64,000 nt of DNA, from the NCBI GenBank assembly GCA_963921935.1, contig OY998176.1, positions 178,122,445 through 178,186,444 of the forward strand. The letters run 5' to 3'. Of this stretch, positions 32,510 through 44,312 are shown piece after piece; position 1 is the stretch's first letter; each line of letters begins with the position of its first letter. This DNA comes from Galeruca laticollis (Eukaryota; Arthropoda; Insecta; Coleoptera; Chrysomelidae). The notes under the pieces are model-generated. The model did not search any database and was not told the DNA's origin. It saw only the letters and a program-made list of their open reading frames with translations. The position numbers were made by a program, and so were the translations under genes.

Positions 32510-32640
32510 TTGGAAGTCTTTGCTGACCAGTTAGGAAAAATTGGCAAAAATATTGGGGTAGCAGCAAATAAAAGTACACTCTTTATAATATTTCCAAGCT
32601 TTCGGAAACGTTTATTTCCATCATCAGGGAGCACTACAAA
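32510..32640 (-). ncRNA. PLE tail with hammerhead-type ribozyme core
   Basis: On the minus strand CTGATGA (32627-32621) is followed by a five-base-pair stem GGAAA/TTTCC (32619-32615 with 32608-32604), a six-base loop, and GAAA (32603-32600). This is the complete conserved core of a type I hammerhead. Penelope-like elements are known to carry such ribozymes in their terminal repeats. Flanking GGCAAAAATATTGGGGTAGC (about 32549-32568) is the PLE end motif. Stem III and the cleavage triplet I could not settle. The plus-strand open frame here is not a gene. Confidence 0.7.
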
Positions 32641-32759
32641 AAATCACAAAAACGTTACAACAACTAAATGCGACCAACACCACAATCCGCCAAGCCAAAA
32701 CAACCCCGACCAATCGAAAAATCTCTCTCTCTCACAAAAAGCAGCGAAGTAGTCAAGCA

Positions 32760-33456
32760 TGTTTCAACCCAACAAAAAGCACTGATGGCGACAAAAACAT
32801 GAACTGTCAGAAAAGGTCAAACTGCGACCAAAATTTTACCCGACTATAATACTGAAATAATTATATTTAATAACAAAGCTAATACATTACATTGAAATTT
32901 TTTTTGTAGTCAAAAAGTTTTGAAGAATATTATCAATTATGTAAAAACAACTAGCTATTCAAGCACCACAAACTCTCATCTCCCACATAAGAGAGTGTAT
33001 GATGCAGGAATCAACCAGCTTAAAAAATATATTCTATTTAAAATATGTATATGATAGAATTATTTCATTTTTGAATTTATCAAAGTAAACAAAACATTTA
33101 TTGGGTATTATGGCACAATTCCAACCGTTTCAAAGCAAATTACGTCTATTATCAAGAATTCCTTCATACTTACATTATGTTGAGATTAATAAAAATAGTT
33201 GTTATAACGCTGTGACACAAGAAACATGACAAAGTCGAAATTACTAAAAAGCTTAATAAAATTTATATTACATTTTAAAATATTCTTTCCGCAAACTGAA
33301 ACATTTCATACACAAACGGCAAATCCATCTATCACGTTATTATACAAAACTAGTTATAATTTTTTTTCCCGTTAATGGTAGGTGCACATTCCAAAGCGAC
33401 AAAAAACCACAACAGGTGGGGGAATAAAATTGAATGTTATTTTTAAAAAGATATTT
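32760..33456. other. no recognisable gene
   Basis: AT-rich stretch between PLE fragments. No open frame or repeat is supported. Confidence 0.4.
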
Positions 33457-33715
33457 TTATGATAAAATTGAAGAATTATGTAAATCCCGAATCATATTGA
33501 AATTTTGTTGTGTGTCAACAGACAGTAAAAAAGAGTAAATTTCACTTAGATTTTTTATATCTGATTTTTTATTGATAGAATTTGGCTCCTGTGCGATAAA
33601 AGTCATTTCCAAAAAGAGCCTCTTATGATAATTATTTTCCATTGTTAAAACCTTTACATTTTCTTTTATTAAAATTTCGCAGAGCGCTATCGGCATTATG
33701 CCATCATCAGTGTGG
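33457..33715 (-). pseudogene. PLE GIY-YIG C-terminal fragment with degenerate hammerhead
   Basis: The minus-strand frame reads ENVKVLTMENNYHKRLFLEM, then IKNLSEIYSFLL, the end of the PLE GIY-YIG region (compare ERSYNKRLFLEMAFIFQEE in PLE-1). Upstream on the minus strand, CTGATGA (33710-33704), a three-pair stem GGC/GCC and GATA (33691-33688) imitate a hammerhead core with one change from GAAA. The RT part is missing, so this is a joined tail and 3' coding fragment. Confidence 0.7.
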
Positions 33716-33864
33716 TCACTATAAATTAGTGAATTAAAATTCGTAGAATTTGATAAAATTCATATATACTTGTCAAAATCCCAAGACAGGGGCTTCCAAA
33801 TTTGTACGTCTGTATATTTATTGATTTCGTGGTTCACATTGTGGGTTTTAGAACAGTGTTGAAA

Positions 33865-34000
33865 TAGTTATTTGTAAAACAAGTGTCATAATGACTCGTT
33901 TTGTAGTACGAGTGAAGTATGCACAACGAACCGCGAAGCGGTGAGTTGTGCAAATCACGAGTACTACAGAAAGTTATTGTGGCACAAGTTTTACACAATA
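33865..34000. repeat. imperfect palindrome
   Basis: Imperfect inverted arms (AAACAAGTGTCATAATGACT ... AGTTATTGTGGCACAAGTTT) enclose a shorter, tighter hairpin CACAACGAACCGCGAAGCGGTGAGTTGTG at about 33919-33947. Looks like a foldback/MITE remnant. Confidence 0.6.
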
Positions 34001-35302
34001 TTTTTTATTATTCGTATTTATTTAATCATTTAAATAAAATAGAATTTCATATAATCCCTGTTTTTAAACTAGGGGGAGTGGTTTGAATTTAAGTTGGCAA
34101 TTCAGTAGATTCCTAATTGGTCCGATCACAGATGGTTTTATTCAGCACTTCCGACTTTTGACATATTATAACCAAATAATTGTGTAAATTGTAAACAAAC
34201 TCTCATTGAAGCAAAAAGAGGATATTTATTCGTTTAAAAAAGAGCTTCTTCGTATGTGCTCTTGCGATCTATTTATATTATATCATGAACAGAATTATTT
34301 CTGTAATACATCTTCACATAGATATCTGGTAATTTATGCCAAACATCGAACGTTTTGTATACCTATATATTGATCCTGTACAATATAAAAATAAACAATT
34401 GACAAATCATTGGTAAATAAACGTTAGCGTACTTTAAGCATTATTATATTTTATATATAAATCTTTCTAATTTACCCTTAATATAATAATTTGCTAGTTA
34501 GAACAACGCTAGACCATTTTATTCATAATTTGTGTCAAGGTTAAAGTCGAATGTCAAATAAAAATATAACTAAATACAATGACCAACTAAGTTGTCATTA
34601 GAAAAACTTATTCACAAGAAACTGCAAAAACCCTAATTGGCATTCCATTCCATCAAGGGGGTTCCGAATCGTCGAAGCATAGACAAACATCGTGGAGGTA
34701 TTGTAAAGTGAAGTGATTCCGTGACTCTCAACAGACAGGCAACTACCATCTACCAAAAATAATAAATTTGGAGACAGGCTTGATGTCCATCTGGTGAGGG
34801 CGGCGAAATATTTGAAAAAAAAATTATATCATCTTTCTTATAATTTATGCATTAACTTTGGGTTTTCATTACATTTCACATTCCAGAATGCAGTGGGGTG
34901 TACTAGATACGTGTTTGAACGTATAAAAAATCCTTCGCATTGAAAATTTTTTAGCCCACGAACCACCAGTATAAAGTAACCTAAAATATTATTGGGAATT
35001 CCGTCTGAAACACAAACTGTTTTCTGTTCTCTAAATATTTATCTCAAGATTGATTAGAATTGTTACTATTTTTTATTAATCCAAGAAACTGCACATTTTA
35101 ACAAGAAACAACTATATTTTAACATATTTTTAAGTATCTTTTAACTGTCGAATTTGAGCCGAAAATCTCTCAAGAAAGAATACCTTTGTGGATCACATTT
35201 TAATGGAAAATATCTTTTAAGAAAAGGTATATCCTTGACAACTGTTCCTGGACCTTATCATGGTATCGAAAATGTTAAGGTGGTGGATAGTGGTTAATCA
35301 GT
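34001..35302. other. no recognisable gene
   Basis: AT-rich, no long open frame and no repeat that I can pair within the window. Confidence 0.4.
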
Positions 35303-35427
35303 TACAGTGTGGAACAGCCAAATTGAATAAATTCGATAACGAATAAATGAGAGCGTGTTGGCAAAAACGCTTGAACACGTCGATTTGTATTTTCAGATGA
35401 GCATTTTTAAAAAAAAATAATTATATA

Positions 35428-37142
35428 GGGTGTGTCATGTGACAGTGGCCGATACCAACTTTCTTATTTTAAATACAACCCCCTGTATATTATCAGTTTT
35501 TTGGATTCTTCAGAAAATTCTGGACATAATTCATGTACAATGTCCCATACCTATCCTCAACTGTTTCGGAAATATTAAGTGTTTTCAGATGTATTACAAA
35601 AATTAACATTAAAAAAAGAAAATTATTTTATTTCAAAAATTCGCTACATTACACTCAATACTTATTTCCCACTTAGCTCTTAATATTGAGAAAATAAGCA
35701 AAAACCATTTATGCGTTCCTTTTTACTGATATGAAATAAAAAAAATACAAATACAGTTTTGTTTATTTTCGTATAAAACTCATAGCCTTAGCAACTTGTG
35801 TCTGCCTGCATGACAGTAGTCATCAGTGTCAGTGCTATTGTCGTTTGAATTTCGTTAACTGTACGTAATAATATTAGAAAAGTGGTTCATTTAACAAAAA
35901 TGCACAAAATAACCATTCCACAAATGATTGGTTATGGAGATAACACAAATGGAAGTTTCTCGCTTATTTCACGAAAAATTTCCAAGTTTGCCGCCTATAT
36001 CCCAAGGAACAATTAGCATAATGGAAAAACAGTTTCGCGAGCTTGGTCATGTAAGACAGACAAAAAAAGAAGTTGCCAATGAACTAAGCGATAATACGAA
36101 ATTGGATGTTATGCTTGAGTTTCAAGAAAACCCACATAATTCTGGTCGAAAAGCAGCCTCACTGTTCAACATTAGCCACACATCAATTTTTCGAATATTG
36201 AAGGAAAGTAAAATGCATCCCTATAAAATGATGCCAACTCAGGAGCTAATGGAAGACGATTTCGACAGGAGAACGAATTTTTGTGAACAAACATTTACAC
36301 TTCACGGTCATGTTAATCGTCAAAATTGCTGCTATTGGCCTAATGAGAATCCTCACTGGATGAGAGAGAAACATACGCAATATCCTGAAAAAGTTAATGT
36401 TTGGGCAGGAATTGTTGGAAATCATATCGTAGGTTCCTTTTCCATTGATGGCAACTTGAGTGGAGATAAATATTTAGAACTGCTCCCAAATAATGTCGTG
36501 CCAACTTTAACAACCTTATATCCTGATCCAGCAAACCCACAAGTTCCTGCTAATATACTATGGTTTCAGCAAGATGGAGCACCGCCCCATTACCAAATCA
36601 ATGTCCGGCAGTACCTGAACCAAATTTTTCCAAATCGGTGGATAGGGGGGCGCGGATCGATAGAATGGCCAGCACGATCTCCTGATCTGACGCCGTTAGA
36701 CTTCTTTTTGTGGGGATATGTCAAAAGTATTGTATACCAAACTGAACCACTCAACTTAGATGGCTTAAAAAGACGAATCACGCTTGCGATTAGATCAGTC
36801 ACGCCTGAGATATTGAGTAACGTTAGAAGACATTTCTATACCAGATTAGCATGTTGCCAAGACGTTCGCGGCGAACATATTGAACATCTCTTACATTGAA
36901 ATTAATGTGTTTTTGTTTTCTTTTACATTATTTGTGAAATAAAATAATTTTCTTTTTTTAATGTTAATTTTTGTAATACGTCTGAAAACACTTAATATTT
37001 CCGAAACAGTTGAAGATAGGTATGGGACATTGTACATGAATTATGTCTAGAATTTTCTGAAGAATCCAAAAAACTAATAATATACAGGGGGTTGTATTTA
37101 AAATAAGAAAGTTGGTATCGGCCACTGTCACATGACACACCC
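35428..37142 (+). mobile_element. DD41D Tc1/mariner-superfamily transposon
   Basis: Inverted repeats of about 210 bp begin GGGTGTGTCATGTGACAGTGG (35428) and end with its complement at 37142; the right copy runs about 36935-37142. TA flanks both ends (35426-35427, 37143-37144). It carries one transposase-derived frame. The inverted repeats differ by only a few bases, so the insertion is fairly young even though the transposase is internally deleted. Confidence 0.88.
35928..36899 (+). pseudogene. DD41D transposase with catalytic-core deletion
   Basis: Open 323-codon frame. The N-terminal part holds helix-turn-helix segments (NSGRKAASLFNISHTSIFRILKE). The DDE domain has VNVWAGIVGNHIVGSF, then ILWFQQDGAPPHYQ with the second Asp, then WPARSPDLTPLDFFLWGYVK with the third. 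There are 41 residues between QQD and PLD, which defines DD41D. The first Asp is absent: the sequence jumps from DRRTNFCEQ to TFTLHGHVNRQNC, losing about 25 residues that normally include the F(S)DE motif. The protein could not catalyse transposition. It might start further upstream at 35901 (ATG), but 35928 is also possible. Confidence 0.85.
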
Positions 37143-37418
37143 TATATAATTATTTTTTTTTGAAAAAATGCGCATCTAAAAATACAAATCGACGTGTACA
37201 AGCGTTTTTCCTAACACGCTCTCATTTATTCGTTATCGAATGTATTCCATTTGGCTGTTCCACACTGTATAAGTCCTTCCACTTCAGCAAATTGTGATAA
37301 ATACATCATGACTTCTACAAGTGATGGTTGCCATATGCGACGATTTGATCAGGTATGTTTGTTATACCTAGAAAAAGGAAACTGGAAATATCACCATCCA
37401 GCACCACATCACATATGA

Positions 37419-39190
37419 GTGATGGGATGGACCCTGGAAGATAGTCTTGCCAACAGTAATATGACGGAGACACCAACAAAAATTAAATTAAAAAGGAAAT
37501 TCAGGTTCTTCTATTATCTCAGTTTAAATCCGGGAAACAAAACACTGTTAGCTGTCTTACACCAAGAGACTTTAAAACATTATCGCCACTTTCGCAAGCG
37601 TTGGTCAAAATGGCAGCTTTTTCGTAAAGCACTAAAATCTTTTTTAAAACATGTAAAGAAAGTTCCTATATAAATGTACTATAAATACCAAGGTTTTCAC
37701 CATTTTTGCGAAAAAACAAAGGTATTCTACCTTCAGTAAGTAGTATAAAGAAGTGGATTTCAGATTTTGAGTCTTACCTGGGTTCAAAAGAAACTTTTCA
37801 ATATAATCAAGTTGACAGTTCAAACTATGACAAAATAGGAAAAAATATGTATTGTGCTGTGCTATGAAACAGATTTCAAACAATTCTTAGATTATTCTGA
37901 GAAATTTGTCATTGAACGTTTTGAATTTAATTTGGTTATAGTCAAGGTTTAGCTAATAAAGTCTTAGTAATAATGGTTTGGAGAGTTCACATTGGAAATT
38001 CCACATTATCACAACAGCATTAAACAAACTTGAAGCTTTTTCTCTAAATCCTTTGGCTACTGTTTGCGACGCATCTACAACCAATCAAAAACTTTATATA
38101 TTATTAAATATCTCAGTTACAAACCCATATTTTATTTTAAAAGATAAAAAATTATGCTCATTTAATGTTCCTCACCTAATAAAATGGGCTAGGAATATTT
38201 TGTTAAATGGAGGTTGATTGTTTGAAAATAATGTTATTTCAATAAGGGTCATTTGATATGTTGCGAATTTGTATAGGGGCAGTTCTACAGAAAAATCTTT
38301 ATTAAAAATAACAGAAAAACATTTAAAACAAAATTCCTTTGAGGAACTATCTGTAAAATTTGCTACACAATTATTTTGTAATAGTATGTTTGCAGCTATA
38401 ACAACTGCTTTTAAGACAAAAGAAGTTTACGAATCAGCTATATACACTGCAGAATTTGTTGAAAAAGTGGATAAATTGTTTGATGCCTTAAACAACCAAC
38501 AACATTATTCTGCGAAACGCTAGAATACGGAATTAAGTATATCAAATAAATATGCTTACGATGTCATAATGGATGGTTATATAATTTTTTCGTTAGTTAA
38601 ACAGCGTCACAAAGATGACATACTGACAAATCCTGTTTCCACAATATTTCACAGACAATGAATGCGATGAACTTACTTCTTTGGCCAGTCTTAATAAATG
38701 ATTTACGTCAATTTCAACTGGTTGATTAGGCCAAGATCCTATCGAGAACTTGTTCTGTGTATATCGTAAAAGTGTAGGTTATAACAGAAACACAACAATA
38801 AAAGCTTTAAGAGCAGCTTTTATTTCTTCATATGGGAGCGTTTGCAAATTAACTTTTATAAATAGCTCAGAAGTTCATTTGGCAGAATGTTTATGTAAAA
38901 AGCTATTGGATAAATAAAAGTGTAATGTTAGCAAAGAATTTTAGAAGATGATCTGAATCCTGCTAAGGATATAATCATTTACAAAAATAACTATGCATTA
39001 TTTTTCTAAATATTTCGTGGGATTAATGGGAAAGTCGGAATTATCTAAGAAGTTGAAAAATAAAATTACCAATAAAATGCGAAAGCACTTGTCTGAATGG
39101 TGTGTCGAAAATGAATGTAAAGTATGTAGATCTTTTTTATTAGAATTATTGATAAGAACTTCAATTTCTAGGGTTTCAAACATAAATCGT
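37419..39190 (+). pseudogene. P-element/THAP9-like transposase relic
   Basis: Shifting frames show P-transposase blocks in order. 37730-37780 reads GILPSVSSIKKWISDFES. 37978-38217 holds VCDASTTNQKL and a FNVPHLIKWARNILLNGG block, the 'D.PHLLK..RNNLL' signature. 38269-38523 reads LLKITEKHLKQNSFEELSVK and the TAEFVEKVDKLFDALNN block. About 38730-38915 reads QDPIENLFCVYRKSVGYNRN and an ALRAAFISSYGS block, the P-type C-terminal domain. At least six stops or frameshifts. The N-terminal THAP zinc finger is not visible; the open frame at 37419 may be the region after it. The sequence at 38993-39193 may hold the last part. Confidence 0.8.
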
Positions 39191-39199
39191 TGAAAGCTG

Positions 39200-40139
39200 C
39201 TGCAAGAAAACTGACAAACTGTCAATTTTGCAAAATAAGCAACAATTGTATATTTTAGATTCTTATGTACTTGTACTTTCATTTTCAAATATTTCTCGGT
39301 TAGCTTCCTTTTGAGCTAAATCAAAAGTTTAATGTAGCTATCTTTGAATTCTTTGTTCTAATTTTATGTTCAATTGAATAGGCTGGCAGAATAGAATAAA
39401 AATTTGTTATTGTTAATCAAAGTTATTTTTTACAATATTCATAGCAATTCTTTCACCGAAACCCCGATAATTCTTACCGATTCTATTAGGAATTCATCTC
39501 TGTGATTAAGAATATATATAAATGTGTTCATCTATATTGTCCAACAAAAGAAGGTTTCTTTTAAGTACTTTTTTAATGAAAAGCTTAGGTATTAACATCA
39601 TTTGTGGAAAATAATTTCGGTAGATACAGGCATCGAACGGAATGTAAAATACGATTAACTAAAAGAAATAAACTCAATTCTCATCTAATTTGTAATTCCA
39701 AATTACGTTCACACTATTTACTCTCCATTCTAAGATATTTCGATTTAACTTAATACCAATATTATTGATTCAAGAGAAAAATCCACACCATTCATACGTT
39801 AATCCGATAATCAGTATCGTATCGTATCTTTTTTATTTGAAACATTTGTTGATAACATCTGCCAATTAGATGAAACAAACTGAAGCGATACGGTGGGCCA
39901 CCCAGTATATTTCAAGAGTTTAATTTCAATTAATAGATAATTTGTTTTTCAGAAATTCAGTGATTTTTTTATTAAATTCAATGTATGTTTTAGTATCTAA
40001 ATTGTACCGACTCCGGATCTCTTACTGTTTACTGTAGTACAATGAGGGATTGATAGTTATAATTAATTCCGACCAGATACCGAGTCAACGAAATATTGTA
40101 AAATATACTCTACTAAGGCTTATTGTAAATCGAAATATC
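39200..40139. other. no recognisable gene
   Basis: AT-rich decayed DNA before a long TA tract. Confidence 0.4.

Positions 40140-40140
<1 letters not shown>

Positions 40141-40214
<74 letters not shown>
40141..40214. repeat. (TA)n microsatellite
   Basis: About 36 TA dinucleotides. Confidence 0.95.
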
Positions 40215-40218
<4 letters not shown>

Positions 40219-40370
40219 TATGGGTTGTCCAAAAAAAACCGGAATTTCCCTTTTTTATTGATATTTTTTTTTATTTATAGGTCGATTTTATTGATGTCGG
40301 TTTTGTTTAAAAGATAATTGATCAAGACACACTACTAATCTAATATTTCGCGTTTTGTTTAAAAAACAAA

Positions 40371-42888
40371 ATGGCGGACACATCCAAACTTTACCAAACT
40401 TTAAAACTGACTGGAAATTTTTTGTTTCGCACTGTATATGTTTGCGAATTATTTTACGAAAGTTCAGACATTTGTGAATGTAACGAGAGGTCAAACATAG
40501 AAATCGGTGAAAATATGCTAACATACAGGAACATCAATGATGAATACGAAAAAGAAGATATGGTATATATGAAGTTATATTCAAAAGCCTGTCGTCAACA
40601 ATGTAAAAAAAACAAAAGAATCTTCCTTTTAAGATGTAAAAATGATAATATAACACCAAATTTTCTTAAATTTAAAGTTAATCACGTTACTTTCAATTGT
40701 AAAAACCTTGAACAGAAGTTCAAAAAAGACATAACGAATTCTATTCAAAAAACTATCAACTTATTTATCACTGACACAACAAAAAATCTTATCAATAGAA
40801 AGAACGAAATTTCAAAATTGGAAATTAAACTCAATACTATTTTACCAGAAAATAAATTAATAGAATTTATGAATAATGAATCAAGAAAAAATGAAATTCT
40901 TTTCCGAAAAATAAAAACATGAATAAAATTGAAAATTTGAAGAATAGAACTCATACCAAACACAATTATAATGACTCGTGGTTAGAAAATCTCACTGATA
41001 TAGATATTCCAGAATATGTACACGAAATTCTTAGTCTAGGGCCAAATTTTGCTGCTCCTTTAGAAAATGCGAACGATATACCTATCCCAGAAATAATAAG
41101 CAACATCGAGACTTCCCTCATAAATCTTAATTCGGAAACTAAAGATAATTTGCGGTTTCAATGTTGCAACATCATAACAAATCATAAAAATAATTTTAGG
41201 AAAAAATCTAACTTTCAAAATAGACAAAATGAAAAATTTACCAACAAAATAAAATAAAAAATCGTTTATAAGGCAGAATAAAAATATTATAGTATTAAAA
41301 CCTGATAAAACTAACAAAACCGTGTTTAAACACGACTACCAAGAAAAAATGTATAACTTACTCAGAGATGATACTACTTACAAACAACTGAGGAACGATC
41401 CTACAAATATATACCAGAAGAAAAACAATGCATTAGTAACAAATTGGGAAAATAAAATATATATTTTTCCAAACACAGAAAAAATTTGAAAATACAAAAT
41501 TCGCTTCCACCTAGTATCTATGGTCTACCAAAACTGCACAAAGAAGGAATACCACTTCGACCGATTGTTTGATGTATCCAATAGCCTTTCGAAAAAGTAT
41601 CCAAATATCTTAAAAAAATTCTTTAAAACATTGTTTACCAGAATAAATACTACATAAAAGACTCGATGGATTTCAAAAATAAAATTAAAAACATCACCAT
41701 GCCAGAAAATTATATACTAGCATCCCTAGATGTTAAATCATTATATACGAGTATTCCTATAAATTTAGCAAAAAATAGAATAATTAAAAAATGGAATCAG
41801 ATTGAAACATACACTGATATACCTATGAGTGACTTCTTAGAAGCTATAGCTCACTCTGAATTCCACCTATTTTTTGTATGAAGAAACATTTTACCAACAA
41901 ATTGAAGGGTGTGCCATGGGGACCTCGATTTGTAGCGTCATTGCCCAATTAGTTATGGAAGATCTTGAAGAAACAATACTGACCAAAAACTCAATTCAAA
42001 CACTATTTTTTTACAGGTATGTTGACGACTGCATATTAGCAATTCCAAAAAATACAGAACATTTGGTCTTACAAGATTTCAACAGTTACCATGACAGACT
42101 ACAGTTTACTATTGAACTAGAAAAAAATAATCAAATTAGCTTTTTGGACCGCATCCTCCATCATACAACTAACACCATAAAAACGGAATGGCACACAAAA
42201 GATACCTGGTCTTCCCGATATTTAAACTTTAAATCACAACACTCTCTAACACAAAAAAATCTGTTATTATAGGACTCGCAGATCGATCAATAAATCTGTC
42301 CGACCCCGAATTCAGAGAGAATGCAATAATAAAAGCTAAAGATACCCTTATACTAACAACTATCCCACTAATTTGATAAATAAGATATTTAAAAAACGTT
42401 TACATATATTTTATAACCATAATAATACAAAAACTAAAATAGACAATAAAACAAACCAATTGCTCACTTTGCCATATATACCAAATTTATCAGAAAACCT
42501 AAAAAAGACATTTTCGCACCACAACATACATGTTGCTCATAAAGGGTACAACCTACTGAAAACCAATTAGACCCATCTAAAAAGTTCAATCTCAAAAGAA
42601 AAAAAGAGCAACATAGTCTATGAAATACCATGTAAAAACTGTGAAGGGGTCTACATCGGACAAACAAGTCAGAATTTGAAAAACAGAGTAAATAGTCACA
42701 AATATGACAAACGAAACAAAACGGCACTCACTATCCATGTTTCAGAGAACCACCACGAATTTGATTTTGAAAATACAAAAATTCTTCGAAGTGAAAACCA
42801 CACAAAAACACGCGAAGTTCTAGAAATGATAGAAATACAAAGAAAAACCAGTTCCGTAAATTTAGAGACTGACAAAAAAAATTTATAA
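40371..42888 (+). pseudogene. PLE-2, Penelope-like RT with GIY-YIG endonuclease
   Basis: Frame 3 (40371-40922) gives the N-terminal region with KNKRIFLLRCKNDNITPNFL. Frame 2 then carries the linker (SWLENLTDIDIPEYVHEILS). The RT fingers are broken around 41262-41660; a palm part reads YILASLDVKSLYTSIPIN at 41713-41766. Frame 3 holds the EGCAMGTSICSVIAQLVMED block (about 41905), catalytic YVDDCILAIP (about 42018) and ISFLDRI. Frame 1 holds the GIY-YIG region (SNIVYEIPCKNCEGVYIGQT at about 42607-42666, then NRVNSHKYDKR). At least five frame changes. In the RT core the usual '.P.S' after MG is TS, a further sign of decay. Confidence 0.88.
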
Positions 42889-43255
42889 TGACATTATAAA
42901 ATCTTAGAAATATTGAGAAACACGTGGCACATTCCAAATATAATAAATTTATTACCACACCCTATATAAATATAAAATCATTTGCAATACGAGTCAACAC
43001 AAAAATGACACATTAAAACCTCGTTACGCCTGCTTTCATTGTATAGAACAAATACTCGTATTCCTATACAAATTTTCATCAATGACTGTCATGTTTTTAA
43101 AATGTTCGTTTTGTTTGTGTGTGAGTTATATTCTGTTATGTGATACGCTATAAAATATATTGAATAATCAAATGAACGTTCTGTCGAAGGTAAGATTCAT
43201 TTGTTTTGCTATTAAGATTCTTTTTGTAACTTGTACCATTTCTTTTAGTTTTAAC
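42889..43255. other. PLE-2 3' region, no gene
   Basis: AT-rich untranslated sequence between the PLE-2 stop and the hammerhead-like tail. Confidence 0.5.
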
Positions 43256-43257
43256 CA

Positions 43258-43320
43258 AAATTTCATTTCCGATGAAGGTCATGGAAAGACCGAAACGTTA
43301 AATAAAAATTTATTAACTAC
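43258..43320 (+). ncRNA. hammerhead-like motif in the PLE-2 tail
   Basis: CCGATGA (43269-43275), a four-pair stem GGTC/GACC (43277-43280 with 43288-43291) closing loop ATGGAAA, GAAA (43292-43295), then CGTTAAATAAAAATTT. This is the layout of PLE hammerheads (consensus CTGATGA), with one U-to-C change in the core that should impair cleavage. Confidence 0.65.
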
Positions 43321-43418
43321 TAGTTAAATGTCTTTAAAAATGGTCTTCAATCCCAAGAATACAAAATAAACAATATATAATCGAATAAAAAAGACCAAGA
43401 ACCAAAAAAAGCGAAACA

Positions 43419-43424
<6 letters not shown>

Positions 43425-43483
<59 letters not shown>
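43425..43483. repeat. (TA)n microsatellite, left of BEL-2
   Basis: About 58 bp of TA repeats ending at the BEL-2 LTR; the tract resumes after the 3' LTR at 49737, showing insertion into one TA array. Confidence 0.93.
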
Positions 43484-43487
<4 letters not shown>

Positions 43488-43664
43488 CGGTACTGTGTAA
43501 TGTCATGAGGAAGCGGCAGTCAAGTCACACATATATTTCTTTTTTTATTACGTTTATTATTCTTATGTCATTATTAATTAAAAAACTGTCAATACAAAGG
43601 CCATTGTAAAAATAAAGTTACGTTACGTGAAATACTAATAATTTGAACTCCTAAACAACAAACA
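43484..43664 (+). repeat. BEL-2 5' LTR
   Basis: 181 bp, matched by 49556-49736. TTGGTCCTTCTTCGTCAGAT (43667-43686) follows and is the probable primer binding site. Confidence 0.92.
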
Positions 43665-43686
43665 TATTGGTCCTTCTTCGTCAGAT

Positions 43687-44312
43687 ACATCCACTTCACA
43701 AGTTAATAAACTAACGAAAATACAAGATTTCCAACGTGACCGGCAACGAACGTTACTGCCGCTACTTTGAGCTTTGCCGCTGCAATTCTGGACTGAAACA
43801 CTTGGACATACTCCACTACGGCAGCTACCAAACACCAGATCTATTTTCTACAACCAGGTCAGTGCGTTCCTTATTACAACCTTTCGTCGTATTTACAAGC
43901 ATCTATTTGACATATTTTGGTTTATTAATTCACAATACGGTATTTCAATGAACCCAAACGTTGGTACTTTACTAACTTCACACTCAAATATTTATTTTCT
44001 GTACAAAGAAGCCTAATTAAATCTATTATTGATTTATTGGTTTACATTAAAATTTATATTGATTTCACGGTTTTGCGCACACGATTATTACACTTCTCTA
44101 TTGCAAAACTGTACTGTTTTTTATTACATTTCATATTAGTTTCACATTCTGATCACTACGTTTTGCTAAGACAAGTAGGTATTACACTTTTTCTGAATAA
44201 TTAAGATGTGCTTTATCATATATTAAGATAGTTTCACACGCGAATACTAATATTACATGCACTTTTAACATTGTTCACACTCTATTGATTCTTATCGTAC
44301 ATTTGATTTGTT
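43687..44312 (+). other. BEL-2 leader, no gene
   Basis: Untranslated leader. Short open frames (43736-43951, 43774-44016) show no domain. Confidence 0.5.

Larger units (their letters stand above)
35305..37267. mobile_element. palindromic TA-flanked MITE split at its centre by a DD41D element
   Basis: Outer arms start CAGTGTGGAACAGCCAAAT (35305) and end ATTTGGCTGTTCCACACTG (37267), each flanked by TA. The ~123-bp arms (35305-35427 and 37143-37267) are near-perfect inverted copies and meet in AATTATATA / TATATAATT at the insertion point of the inner element. The termini and TA target suggest a Tc1/mariner-superfamily MITE. Confidence 0.8.

Noticed and set aside
33919..33947. tRNA-like or regulatory stem at CACAACGAACCGCGAAGCGGTGAG
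   Set aside because: No cloverleaf arms or tRNA box A/B pattern could be built; it is part of a larger imperfect palindrome.
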